This document shows, in pieces, positions 1-8,547 of a DNA stretch of 64,000 nucleotides. Both the position numbers and the translations under genes were made by a program. This DNA comes from Pararhizobium_B sp963838155 (GTDB lineage: Bacteria; Pseudomonadota; Alphaproteobacteria; Rhizobiales; Rhizobiaceae). The stretch is from assembly GCA_963838155.1 (NCBI GenBank), contig CAWIQE010000005.1, positions 6,000 through 69,999 on the forward strand. The letters are read 5' to 3'. Every line of letters begins with the position of its first letter. Within the stretch, counting starts at the first letter, position 1. Below the pieces are notes generated by a model. The model saw nothing but the letters and a program-made list of their open reading frames with translations. It did no database searches and was not told where the DNA came from.

Positions 1-312
1 GATGATGTTGTCGAGCACCGACATCTGCGGAAAGACCTGCAGCATCTGGAAGGTACGGGCAACGCCGAGCGAGCGGTTGAGCGTGCACGGACGCGTCTCG
101 GAGACGGTTCGCCCGTTGACCTGCACCTCTCCCTCATCCGGCTTGAGCTGTCCCAGGATGCAGTTGAAAAGTGTCGATTTGCCGCTTCCGTTCGGACCGA
201 TGAGGCCAAGCACCTCGCCCTTCACCACATGGAAGCTGACGTCGTCGACCGCGCGGATCCCGCCGAACGACTTGGAAATCTTCTTCACTTCGAGGACCGG
301 TCCATCGGTCAT
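1..312 (-). CDS. livG: Branched-chain amino acid type ABC transporter ATP-binding protein (3' part outside window)
   Basis: This is the N-terminal ~104 residues of a LivG-type ATPase, which powers uptake through LivHM. The Walker A motif GPNGSGKST is visible near residue 40, and the Q-loop region (VARTFQMLQVFPQMSVLDN) lies just before the window edge. The start ATG (310-312) overlaps the stop of the upstream livM by four bases (ATGA), so the two are translationally coupled. The Walker B and signature motifs lie outside the window. The family is certain; the substrate is not, because LivHMGF systems carry amino acids, amides, urea or aromatic acids. Confidence 0.9.
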   Translation of the reverse strand, partial: MTDGPVLEVKKISKSFGGIRAVDDVSFHVVKGEVLGLIGPNGSGKSTLFNCILGQLKPDEGEVQVNGRTVSETRPCTLNRSLGVARTFQMLQVFPQMSVLDNII

Positions 313-1283
313 AGCAGCGCGCCCTCCTTGAGATCGCCGCGCTCGACCGGTTTCCTTTGGACGATCGAGGCGGCCCTTTTCCCGAGACCGACGATGCCGC
401 TTGGGCAGAAAATCATCAGGAGGACGACAAGAACCGAATAGAGCATGAGATAGTATTCCTGCGCGAAGCGCATCACTTCCGGCAGTATGATGACGATGCC
501 GGCTCCGAGGATGGGGCCGAGCAGCGACCCCGAGCCGCCGACAACGACCATGAGAAGGACCTTGAGCGACACGTCCAGGGTGAAGGAGTTGGGCTCGATG
601 AACTGAACGAGAGGTGCGAACAGCGTGCCGGAAAGTCCTCCGTAGGCCGCGCCGATGGCGAACGAGAGCAGCGTTATCGTCCGCGTGTCGACGCCGAGGC
701 TGTTGGCCCTGATCGAATTCTCCCTCAGCGCCTTGAATGCGCGGCCCCAAGGCGAACGCACGATCCAGTAGAACACCGCGAAGGCGATCAAGAAAATCGC
801 CAGGGTGAAGTAGTAGAACAAGCGCGGGCCAATCATCGGGATCTCGCCAATGGCCGGGCGCGGCAGTCCTGCCAGACCGTAGCTGCCGCCGGTCAACCAC
901 TCTTCGTTGCGCATCAGCAGGAACATGATCGTCGCGAATGCAAGCGTCACAAAGGCAAGCATGTGGTGCTGCACACGCATGGCCGGATACCCGAGCACGA
1001 GGCCCACGCTGAAGCAGAGGACGAGCGCGACGCCGACCGACAGAATCCACGGATAGCCCGCCACGGTGAGCAAGGCCGTCGAATAGGCCCCGATCCCCAT
1101 GAACGTGGCCTGCGCCAGCGAAATCTGGCCTGCATAGCCGAGAGTCATGTTCAAGCCCATCGCGGCGATCGAGAACACCAGCCAGGACGTAAGCACATAG
1201 GTGCCGTAGGTGGCTTGGGTGAACGGTGCGACGACCAGCAGCGCGAGCGCGACCGCGGCACCCAGATATCGCATCCTGGTCAT
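309..1283 (-). CDS. livM: Branched-chain amino acid type ABC transporter permease LivM
   Basis: A 324-residue inner-membrane permease with about eight to ten hydrophobic segments and the LivM signature GYAGQISLAQATFMGIGAY near residue 50. The conserved GGSGSLLGPILGA cytoplasmic loop near residue 250 contacts the ATPase. Length is normal for the family. The start overlaps the stop of the livH remnant (1280-1283) and the stop overlaps livG, giving the usual livH-livM-livG order. The gene itself looks intact, but its partner permease is truncated, so the transporter as encoded here may not work. Confidence 0.9.
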   Translation of the reverse strand: MTRMRYLGAAVALALLVVAPFTQATYGTYVLTSWLVFSIAAMGLNMTLGYAGQISLAQATFMGIGAYSTALLTVAGYPWILSVGVALVLCFSVGLVLGYPAMRVQHHMLAFVTLAFATIMFLLMRNEEWLTGGSYGLAGLPRPAIGEIPMIGPRLFYYFTLAIFLIAFAVFYWIVRSPWGRAFKALRENSIRANSLGVDTRTITLLSFAIGAAYGGLSGTLFAPLVQFIEPNSFTLDVSLKVLLMVVVGGSGSLLGPILGAGIVIILPEVMRFAQEYYLMLYSVLVVLLMIFCPSGIVGLGKRAASIVQRKPVERGDLKEGALL

Positions 1284-1993
1284 ACCGCCCTCCCCTCGGC
1301 CGTGCCGAGCAGGCCCTGCGGGCGCACGAGTATGATCGCGATCAGCAAGACCATCGGTCCGACCATCCGGTAGTCGGTCGAGCCGTATGCGGCCGAAACA
1401 TTCTCGACGACCCCGATCAAAAGCCCGCCGACGAGAGCGCCGCGCACTTGGTTGAAACCGCCGACGATGGCCGCAAGGAACGCAACGAGGCCGATCGGTT
1501 CACCGTTGGAAAACTTCGCCAGATAGATTGGCGTGATGAGAACGGAAGCGACGGCGGCCAAGGCCGCGTTGAGCATGAACGTGTACAGCACCATCCGCTT
1601 CACGTTCACCCCGAGTATCTCCGCGACGGCGGTATTCTGTGCGGTCGCCTGCATGCACCGCCCGGTCCGCGTACGGTTCAGGAAGGCCTGCAGGGCAATG
1701 ACGGCAATCGCTGAAACGGCGATGTTGCCGATGTCCTGGTACGAAACGACCACTCCGTAGAAATGAATGGTCTGCCCGCCGAAGAGGGACGGAAACGGCT
1801 GTGCTTCGGCGCTGTAGAACTGCTTGACCATTTCCCGCATGAGAATCGCCAAAGCGATCGTCGCCATCACGATCGGAAGAACGCCGTGCTTCAGCATCGG
1901 CTCGATGACGAGCTTCTTGAACGCCACCCCCAAGACCAGCACGGACACCACGAGAGCGAAGGCCAGGGCCAACCAGAAATTCAGGCCCAGCGT
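1280..1993 (-). pseudogene. livH: LivH-type permease, 5'-truncated remnant
   Basis: About 238 C-terminal residues of a LivH permease are present, from a segment reading LGLNFWLALAFALVV to the stop. Conserved LivH stretches include AVAEILGVNV (residues around two-thirds of the family length) and the LRPQGLLG-like end (VRPQGLLGTAEG). The first ~55 residues of a normal LivH, with the NFAHGD-like first helices, are missing. Upstream of about 1994 the sequence becomes an acyl-CoA dehydrogenase on the opposite strand. The frame happens to stay open far upstream, and an ATG at 2047 could start a chimeric protein, but that region is antisense to another gene. Probably non-functional. Confidence 0.8.
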
Positions 1994-2779
1994 GCGGGTT
2001 CGGACGCTGCCGAAATCCGGACCCGTGCCGAAAAGCGCAAGGGTCATTGGGTCCTCGACGGCGGCAAGCACTTCATCTCGGACGGCCTCTTCTCGGATTT
2101 TTTCGTGGTCAGCGCGGTCACCGACCCCGACGCAGGACACCGGGGCATCTCGCTGTTCCTGGTCGACAAGAACTTGGCCGGCGTGACTGTGGGGCGCGAC
2201 CAGGCAATGATGGGACTGCGCGGAACGAGCCACGTCGAACTTGACTTCAACGGCGTTGAACTCCCGGAAGACAGCCTGCTGGGAGAAGAGGGGAAGGGGC
2301 TTCGGCTTGCGCTGGATGTTCTTGGACGGGTTCGGCTTGCGCAAGTCGGTGCGCGTTCGATCGGGAAGGCGAGCCACATCCTGGCCTTGGCGCTGGAACA
2401 CGCGCGCGAGCGCCGGCAGTTCGGCCAGCGGCTTGGCGACTTCCAGATGGTCCAGGGAATGCTGTCCGACAGCGCGATCGAAATCAACGCCACAAGGCTG
2501 GCACTTTGGGAAACCGCCCGGGAGATCGACCGGGGGCACGATGCGCGCGCAAAGATATCCATGGTGAAGGTTCAGGCGTCCGAGACCCTCGGACGCGTCG
2601 CGGACCGGGCCGTGCAAATCTTCGGCGGCATGGGCTTCTGCAAGGATCTTCCCATCGAGCGGTATTTCCGGGACTCTCGAATCTACCGCATCTTCGACGG
2701 TGCCTCCGAAATCCATCGTTCGGTCATCGCCAAAACCCTTCTCAAGGGCGACGCCTCGCTTTTTGATCCTTTCAACTGA
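1994..2779 (+). pseudogene. Acyl-CoA dehydrogenase, 5'-truncated remnant
   Basis: The frame encodes the C-terminal ~260 residues of an acyl-CoA dehydrogenase. It begins at the conserved AGSDAAEIRT segment, followed by HWVLDGGKHFIS (FAD/substrate loop). The C-terminal helical domain holds the RRQFGQRLGDFQ and VQIFGGMGF motifs, with RDSRIYRIFDGASEIHR near the end. About 140 N-terminal residues are missing because the gene abuts the livH remnant head to head at about 1994. No start codon with a ribosome site belongs to it. The C-terminal part looks undamaged and its stop is followed 20 bases later by the shikimate dehydrogenase start, so they were probably one operon. The original acyl-CoA substrate is unknown. 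Confidence 0.8.
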
Positions 2780-2799
2780 AAGAAGGGACTGGTGGAAAC

Positions 2800-3622
2800 A
2801 TGACGTCTCGTTATGCCGTATTCGGGCATCCCGTCGGACAGTCGAAATCAGCGACCATTCACGCCTGCTTTGCAAGGCAGACCGGCCGCAAGATCGAATA
2901 CCAGGCGTTGCAACCCCACCTCGAATTCGTTTGCGGATGCACTGGACGAATTCAGGAGACGCGGAGGCCAAGGCGCGAACGTCACCTTGCCGTTCAAGAT
3001 GGAGGCCTTCGAACTGGCGACCAGACGGTCTCCGAGCGCCAGCCTGGCCCAAGCGGCAAATTGCCTGAAATTCGACGGAACCGATGTGCTCGCCGAAAAC
3101 TTCGACGGCTCCGGCCTCCTGATCGACATTGAGCAAAACCTTGGGTGGCGACTGCGCGGCAAGAGCGTTCTGCTTGCTGGGACCGGAGGCGCTGCAAGGG
3201 GCGTGCTGCCGTCCCTGCTCGAAGCGGGGCCGTCGCGCGTCCTCCTGGCCGGTCTGGATGCAAGAGACGCGCAAAAGATTTGCGCAAGGCTCGGCGACAG
3301 TTCGATCCTTGAACCTGTGGACTACGAACGCATCGGCCACGATGCCTTCGATCTGGTCGTTAACGCAACGTCGGCCAGCCTTTTCGGAGAACTTCCGCCC
3401 CTCGCCTCCACCGTCTTCTCCAGCCGCACGCTGGCTTACGAGTTGGCCTACGGGAAGGGTCTGACGCCGTTCCTGGCTCTGGCAAAGCAGAACGGAGCGA
3501 GCGGGTTGGCCGACGGCATCGGCATGCTGGTCGAACAGGCGGCTGAGGCCTTCTTCTGGTGGGAAGGCGTCCGGCCCGAAACGGGAGCGGTCATTCGAAA
3601 ATTCTCGGACGACCTGATCTGA
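2800..3622 (+). pseudogene. aroE: Shikimate dehydrogenase-like gene with a one-base frameshift
   Basis: Shikimate dehydrogenases reduce 3-dehydroshikimate with NADPH. The start ATG follows AGAAGGGA. The first frame gives RYAVFGHPVGQSKS (substrate-binding SKS motif) and IEYQALQP. The match then continues one frame over with SNSFADALDEFRRRGGQGANVTLPFK (catalytic Lys in NVTLPFK), the nucleotide loop GTGGAARGV and a normal C terminus. The shift falls in the C-run at 2914-2917; removing one C restores a 273-residue protein of normal family length. It could be a real mutation or a sequencing error. The neighbours (acyl-CoA dehydrogenase, alcohol dehydrogenase) suggest a catabolic paralogue rather than the biosynthetic aroE. 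Confidence 0.85.
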
Positions 3623-3677
3623 GCCGGGATTTCGCCGGAGCCGCCGGATTATCCCGAACAATTGAGGAGGCATGGAA

Positions 3678-4712
3678 GTGAAAGCTGTCGTCGTTGAAGA
3701 ATTCGGTGGTCCCGAAAAGCTGGTCTGCACCGAGGTGGCCAGGCCGACGCCGGCATCCAACGAAGTGCTTGTACGGGTCGGCTGTTGCGGTGTCTGCCAT
3801 CTCGACCTGATTCTTCGAAGCGGCATGCGCTCAAGGGTAAAGCTACCAAGGATCCTCGGCCACGAACTGGCAGGAGAAGTCGTCGAGGTGGGGTCGGGCG
3901 TCACGGACTTCGCTTGCGGCGACCGCGTCACCTCCTACAACTTCCAGTCCTGCGGCGAATGCGAATTCTGCTTGAAGGGGCGTCCGTCGCTTTGCAGGAA
4001 AAGCCTCGGAGACATCGGGCAGACCCGAGACGGAGGTTACGCCGAATATGCCCTCTTGAACGACAGCAGCCTCGTGAGGATACCTGCGGGCATGCCCTAC
4101 GAGCACGCATGTTTCGCAGCCTGCGTCTACGGACCGCCATACAAGGCAATCCGAACGCTTGGAAGAATTGAACCGGGCCAGTCGGTGCTTGTCACAGGCG
4201 CTAGCGGCGGACTTGGCCTGGCCTCCATCCAAATAGCGAAAAGCATCGGAGCACGAGTCTTTGCAGTGACCACCAGCCCGCGGAAGACCGACCAGCTGCA
4301 CAAAGCCGGAGCCGATGAAGTCGTGATCGACAAGGACGGAAGCTTCGGCGACGAAGTAAGGGCCCGAACAGACGGAAAGGGTGTGCATCTTGCCGTGGAG
4401 CTCACCGGTTCCCCGACCTTCAAGGGGACGCTTCGCAGCCTCGCTCCCGGCGGGAAATGCGCCGTGATCGGCGAGTTGCACGGAAGGCCCGTGGAGATAA
4501 ACCTGGGGCTGCTGATCCTGAAGGAATGGGAAATTGCCGGTATCCAAAGCGCGGATCGCGCGGAGTTGTCCGAAGTACTGACCTTCATGGAGGACAAAAG
4601 GATTCAACCAGTGATCGAGGACAGGCTGCCCTTGGAAAAAGCGGGCGACGCTCACCGGAGAGTGGCCGATCGAGCGGTCGTTGGCCGGATTTTGCTGGTT
4701 CCAAAGCCGTAG
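3678..4712 (+). CDS. Zinc-dependent alcohol dehydrogenase (MDR superfamily)
   Basis: A 344-residue medium-chain dehydrogenase. Catalytic zinc ligands are seen in CGVCHLD and GHELAGEVVEVG; the structural zinc lobe is CGECEFCLKGRPSLC. The NAD(P) Rossmann fold carries GASGGLGLASIQIAK, and the protein ends in a normal C-terminal lid. An ATG at 3672 lies one base from the AGGAGG (3665-3670), too close to be used. The GTG at 3678 sits seven bases away and gives the family-typical MKAVVVEEFGGPE start, so I chose it. It follows the broken acyl-CoA dehydrogenase and aroE-like genes on the same strand and probably belonged to the same catabolic operon. The substrate alcohol is unknown. Confidence 0.9.
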   Translation: MKAVVVEEFGGPEKLVCTEVARPTPASNEVLVRVGCCGVCHLDLILRSGMRSRVKLPRILGHELAGEVVEVGSGVTDFACGDRVTSYNFQSCGECEFCLKGRPSLCRKSLGDIGQTRDGGYAEYALLNDSSLVRIPAGMPYEHACFAACVYGPPYKAIRTLGRIEPGQSVLVTGASGGLGLASIQIAKSIGARVFAVTTSPRKTDQLHKAGADEVVIDKDGSFGDEVRARTDGKGVHLAVELTGSPTFKGTLRSLAPGGKCAVIGELHGRPVEINLGLLILKEWEIAGIQSADRAELSEVLTFMEDKRIQPVIEDRLPLEKAGDAHRRVADRAVVGRILLVPKP

Positions 4713-4983
4713 CGGACAGCATATACCCTCCAGCGAGATCGCTCAGTAAGGACCCGTACACGGACAAATCCGTTCATCGAGCCATTCGCAGGAGGCGAGT
4801 CCATATCTATATCGCTTCTGGAAGCGGACCTCGTAAACGGTGTTGCGTCGACTGCCAGGGATACGGCGAAGGGCCGCGCTGCGCCGGGAACCTCGCGGAA
4901 GCCAGCGCCTGACGCAGCTGTTTCGGCCGTCGGCTGAAATTCGGTTCAAGAGGACCGAGAGGCCTCCTCACTGATCTCAATCC
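4713..4983. other. Gene-free junction segment
   Basis: Between the alcohol dehydrogenase stop and the pcaB fragment I recognise no gene. An AGGAGG lies near 4790 but no good start follows it. The last ~30 bases run straight into the pcaB remnant, so the right edge of the foreign-looking segment is at about 4983. No inverted repeats, transposase or integrase remnants are evident. Confidence 0.5.
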
Positions 4984-5073
4984 GATCTCCGCGTCGGCCG
5001 AGAACCGGGCGGCGATCGTCTCGTCGCCGAACAGGCCGCCGAGCAAGGCGTGGTCGAAGACCGAGACCGCCAT
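4984..5073 (-). pseudogene. pcaB: 3-carboxy-cis,cis-muconate cycloisomerase, N-terminal fragment only
   Basis: The first 30 codons match the start of PcaB, which cyclises the ring-cleavage product of protocatechuate: VSVFDHALLGGLFGDETIAA then RFSADAEI. After codon 30 the expected continuation is lost and an unrelated frame runs on to a stop at 4807. The start ATG (5071-5073) overlaps the end of pcaF, the normal place for pcaB at the end of this operon. Only ~30 of ~350 codons remain, so no enzyme can be made from here. Confidence 0.8.
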
Positions 5074-5074
5074 C

Positions 5075-6277
5075 TCAGACCCGTTCCAGGGCGATCGCGA
5101 TCCCCTGCCCGACGCCGATGCACATCGTCGCCAGCGCGTGGCGTCTCCCGCCCTGCGCGAGCTCCAGCGCCGCCGTCCCGGCGATGCGGGCGCCCGACAT
5201 GCCGAGCGGATGGCCGAGCGCGATTGCCCCGCCGTTGCGGTTCACGCGCCCGTCGTCGTCGGCGATCCCGAGCTCGCGAAGGACGGCCAGCGCCTGGCTG
5301 GCGAAGGCCTCGTTCAGTTCGATGACGTCGAACTGCTCCTGCTTCATGCCGAGGCGCAGCATCAGCTTCCGTGAGGCCGGCGACGGGCCCATCCCCATGA
5401 TCCGCGGGGGCACGCCGGCCGTCGCCCCGCCGAGAATGCGGGCGATCGGCGTCAGTCCGTGCCTCTTCGCCGCCGCCTCCGAGGCGACGAGGAGACCGGC
5501 CGCGCCGTCATTGACGCCGGACGCGTTGCCGGCCGTCACGCTCCCGCCCTCGCGAAACGGCGTACCGAGCCGCGCCAACGCCTCCATGGACGTCTCGCGC
5601 GGATGCTCGTCCCGTTCGACGACCGCCGGCTCTCCCTTTCGCCGCGGGATCGTCACCGCCGCTATCTCCTTCGCCAGCCGTCCGTTCGCCTGCGCCCGAG
5701 CCGCCTTCTGTTGCGAGCGGAGCGCGAAGGCATCCTGGTCCTCACGGCCGACGCGGTAGTCCTCAGCGACGTTCTCGCCCGTTTCCGGCATGGAATCGAC
5801 GCCGTAGAGCTTGCGCATGAGCGGATTGACGAACCGCCAGCCGATGGTCGTGTCGTAGATTTCCGCGTTGCGGGAAAAGGCGGTCTCCGCCTTCGGCATC
5901 ACGAAGGGCGCCCGCGACATGCTTTCAGAACCGCCCGCGATCGTCAGGTCGGCCTCCCCCGTGCGGATCGCACGCGCCGCCTGCAGGACGGCGTCCATGC
6001 CGGAACCGCACAGGCGGTTGATCGTGTTGCCGGGGACGCTCGCCGGCAGGCCCGCGAGCAGCAGCGCCATGCGGCCGACATTGCGGTTGTCCTCGCCGGC
6101 CTGCGTGGCATTGCCCCAGCTCACGTCGTCGACGGCCTCCCAGTCGACGCCCCGGTTGCGCTCCATGAGCGCGCGGATCGGCACGGCCGCGAGGTCGTCG
6201 GCCCGCACGGCCGACAGCGCGCCGCCGAAACGGCCGATGGGGGTACGGACATAGTCGCAGATGAATGCCTCGGTCAT
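5075..6277 (-). CDS. pcaF: 3-oxoadipyl-CoA thiolase
   Basis: This thiolase splits 3-oxoadipyl-CoA into succinyl-CoA and acetyl-CoA, the last step of the beta-ketoadipate pathway. The 400-residue length is normal. The nucleophilic Cys lies in NRLCGSGMDAV near residue 90; GGSESMSRAPFV, NEAFASQALAV, GGAIALGHPLGMSGAR and the second catalytic Cys in TMCIGVGQG complete the thiolase signature. The ATG overlaps the pcaJ stop by four bases. It is the last intact gene of the pca operon. Confidence 0.95.
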   Translation of the reverse strand: MTEAFICDYVRTPIGRFGGALSAVRADDLAAVPIRALMERNRGVDWEAVDDVSWGNATQAGEDNRNVGRMALLLAGLPASVPGNTINRLCGSGMDAVLQAARAIRTGEADLTIAGGSESMSRAPFVMPKAETAFSRNAEIYDTTIGWRFVNPLMRKLYGVDSMPETGENVAEDYRVGREDQDAFALRSQQKAARAQANGRLAKEIAAVTIPRRKGEPAVVERDEHPRETSMEALARLGTPFREGGSVTAGNASGVNDGAAGLLVASEAAAKRHGLTPIARILGGATAGVPPRIMGMGPSPASRKLMLRLGMKQEQFDVIELNEAFASQALAVLRELGIADDDGRVNRNGGAIALGHPLGMSGARIAGTAALELAQGGRRHALATMCIGVGQGIAIALERV

Positions 6278-7068
6278 GATCGGCCTGCCTTTGCGCCGCC
6301 CTCGTGCGCCGCCTTCGTTCGCGCCTGCAGATCGCGCAGGGTCGTCAGTTCCAGCGCGCTCGGCGCCGGAGTCTCGTCGAGCTGGCCCGAAAACCGCGCC
6401 GGCCAGCCGCACGTCCGGCTGACCTCCTCGCGTGTGACGCCGGGATGCAGCGACACGACCGTGAATTCGCGGGTTTCCGGGTCGGGCCGCCAGATCGCCA
6501 GGTCGGTGATCAGCAGCGTCGGCCCCTTCGTCGTGATGCCGAGGCGCCGGCGGTGGTCGCCGCCCTCGCCGTGGCCGAACGACGTGAAGAAGTCGATGGT
6601 CTCGACCATGCCGCGCAGCGACTGCTTCATCGTGATGTAGACCTCGCCGGAGGACGAGGCGATTTCCGGTGCTCCGCCACCCCCCGGCAGGCGCGTCTTC
6701 GGCCGGTCGTAGTCGCCGATGACGGTGGTGTTGATGTTGCCGAAGCGATCGAGCTGCGCCGCCCCGAGAAAGCCGATCGTGACGCGCCCGCCCTGGAGCC
6801 AGTAGCGGAACATCTCCGGCACCGCCACCGTCGTCAGCGCCGTATCGCAAAGCTCGCCGTCGCCGATCGACAGCGGCAGCACGTCCGGGGCCGTGCCGAT
6901 GGTGCCGCTTTCGTAGATCAGGGTGATGTCCGGCGCATGGGTCAGCCGCGCCACATTGCAGGCGGCCGACGGCGCACCGATGCCGACGAAGCACACGTCG
7001 TCGTTCTTCAGCGCGCGCGAGGCCGCGATGGTCATCATCTCGTCGGGCGTGAAGTCCCGCTCGCTCAT
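6274..7068 (-). CDS. pcaJ: 3-oxoadipate CoA-transferase subunit beta
   Basis: Beta subunit of the transferase that moves CoA from succinyl-CoA to 3-oxoadipate. The active-site glutamate lies in the IYESGTIG motif near residue 50. The glycine-rich VGIGAPSAACNVA segment and the LGAAQLDRFGNINTT motif are typical. The 264 residues are normal for the family. Starts overlap at both ends (ATGA) with pcaI and pcaF, so the three are co-translated. Confidence 0.93.
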   Translation of the reverse strand: MSERDFTPDEMMTIAASRALKNDDVCFVGIGAPSAACNVARLTHAPDITLIYESGTIGTAPDVLPLSIGDGELCDTALTTVAVPEMFRYWLQGGRVTIGFLGAAQLDRFGNINTTVIGDYDRPKTRLPGGGGAPEIASSSGEVYITMKQSLRGMVETIDFFTSFGHGEGGDHRRRLGITTKGPTLLITDLAIWRPDPETREFTVVSLHPGVTREEVSRTCGWPARFSGQLDETPAPSALELTTLRDLQARTKAAHEGGAKAGRS

Positions 7069-7922
7069 GCCCGTCTCCTCAGCGTCTCCACCCGCGCCGC
7101 GAACGCGTCGGGCGTGCTGTCCAGCACGTTGCGTCGCATCCAGTCCAGGAAGGCTTCCCGGTCGGCCGCGATCCGGTCCCACGCGAGATAGGCGGCGTTG
7201 TCGCGCTCGTAGTAGCCATGGGCGTAGGAGGGATGCGCCCCGCCCGGGACCGTGCTGATGGCGGCGATGGTCCAGTGCGGCAGGATGCAGGCGTTCGGGT
7301 GCACGTCGTCGAAGCTCTCGACGATCTCCTCGACCGTCACGACGGCCCGCCGCGCGGCGAGCACCGCTTCCTTCTGGACCCCGACGATGCCTTCGACGAG
7401 CACGTTGCCCTTCCTGTCGGCCTTCTGCGCGTGGATGAACGAGACGTCCGGCCGCAGCGCCGGCACCGCCGCCAGCGTCTCGCCCGTGAACGGGCACGTC
7501 ACGGTCCGGATGTTCGGGTTGACCTCGGCGAGGCCGGCGCCGAGATAGCCGCGGAAAAAGGCCGACGGCAGTCCCGCCGCCCCCGCCTCGTAGGCGTTGG
7601 CCATCGCCGCGTGGCTATGCTCCTCGATCTCGATCCGGTTCGGCCAGCCGTTCTCCACGGCGTCGCGCAGCCGGCGGAGCAGGCCCACACCCGGGTTGCC
7701 GGCATAGGAGAAGACGAGCTTCCGCGCCATGCCCATGCCGATCATCTGGTCGTAGACGACGTCCGGCGTCATGCGCACGAGGGTCAGCTCCTTCCGGCCC
7801 TGGCGGATCGCCTCGTGCGCGGCCGCATGCGGAATGAGGTGCGTGAAGCCTTCGAACGCCACCGTATCGCCGTCGCGCAGGGCCTCGGCCACCGCCTCGG
7901 GCAAGGGCATGAATGTCGCCAT
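7065..7922 (-). CDS. pcaI: 3-oxoadipate CoA-transferase subunit alpha
   Basis: Alpha subunit partner of PcaJ. The 285-residue protein shows the subunit A fold: DGDTVAFEGFTHLIPHAAA at residues ~18-36, then YAGNPGVGLLRRLRDA and HAQKADRKGNVLVEG. It lies directly between pcaG and pcaJ and overlaps pcaJ by four bases. The start is ATG at 7920-7922, nine bases past the pcaG stop. Confidence 0.93.
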   Translation of the reverse strand: MATFMPLPEAVAEALRDGDTVAFEGFTHLIPHAAAHEAIRQGRKELTLVRMTPDVVYDQMIGMGMARKLVFSYAGNPGVGLLRRLRDAVENGWPNRIEIEEHSHAAMANAYEAGAAGLPSAFFRGYLGAGLAEVNPNIRTVTCPFTGETLAAVPALRPDVSFIHAQKADRKGNVLVEGIVGVQKEAVLAARRAVVTVEEIVESFDDVHPNACILPHWTIAAISTVPGGAHPSYAHGYYERDNAAYLAWDRIAADREAFLDWMRRNVLDSTPDAFAARVETLRRRA

Positions 7923-7931
7923 GGTCGGTCC

Positions 7932-8546
7932 CTAGATATCGAAGAAGACGGTTTCATCGTCGCCCTGGAGACGGATGTCGAACACGACTTCGTCTCCCTG
8001 GCGCCGGCCGATCAGCGTCGGCACGCGATTCTGATGCTCGAGCCGCGCCAGGATCGGATCCTCCGCGTTCGCGGCCGCCTCGTCGGAGAAGTACATCCGC
8101 GTGGAAAGGCCGAGATTGATGCCGCGCGCCACGATCCAGACCGTCACATGCGGCGCCATCATCCGCCCGTCGGGAAACGGAACGCGGCCCGGCTTGACGG
8201 TCTCGAAGGCGAATTCGCCCGTCGCCATATCCGTCGCGCAACGCCCCCAGCCGGTGAAATGCGGGTCGGCGCCGCGCCGCGTTTCCGCCGGGCTGGCGTA
8301 GAGCCCGTCTGCGTCGGCCTGCCAGATCTCGACCATGGCGTCCTTCAGCGGCGTGCCCGTGCCGTCGTAGACATGCCCGCGGATGGTGATGCGCTCCCCC
8401 CTGGCCTTGTCCCCCACCATGGCGGCGCCGAGGTCGGCCGGGTAGACGCCGCCGATATCGCAAAAGTTCGGCATGCATCCGATGTGCACGTAGGGTCCGG
8501 CGGTCTGCGACGGCGTTTCCTTGAGCAGCCCGAGCGTCTGCGCCAT
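7932..8546 (-). CDS. pcaG: Protocatechuate 3,4-dioxygenase alpha subunit
   Basis: Non-catalytic-site subunit of the intradiol dioxygenase that opens protocatechuate to 3-carboxy-cis,cis-muconate. It has 204 residues, with QTAGPYVHIG near the N terminus, the VEIWQADADGLYASP strand and the FPDGRMMAPHVTVWIVARG segment that lies against the beta-subunit active site. The alpha chain lacks the second histidine of the iron site, as expected (APHVTVWI rather than HIH). It ends one base before the pcaH stop region and is co-transcribed with pcaH. Confidence 0.94.
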   Translation of the reverse strand: MAQTLGLLKETPSQTAGPYVHIGCMPNFCDIGGVYPADLGAAMVGDKARGERITIRGHVYDGTGTPLKDAMVEIWQADADGLYASPAETRRGADPHFTGWGRCATDMATGEFAFETVKPGRVPFPDGRMMAPHVTVWIVARGINLGLSTRMYFSDEAAANAEDPILARLEHQNRVPTLIGRRQGDEVVFDIRLQGDDETVFFDI

Positions 8547-8547
8547 C

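Noticed and set aside
1280..3931. Open 883-codon minus-strand frame that could be read as a large fusion protein with a LivH C terminus
   Set aside because: Only its last ~238 codons match LivH; the rest is antisense to the acyl-CoA dehydrogenase, aroE-like and alcohol dehydrogenase genes, which match their families in sense.
4790..4925. Short open frame after an AGGAGG in the junction segment
   Set aside because: No acceptable start codon at the right distance and no recognisable product.
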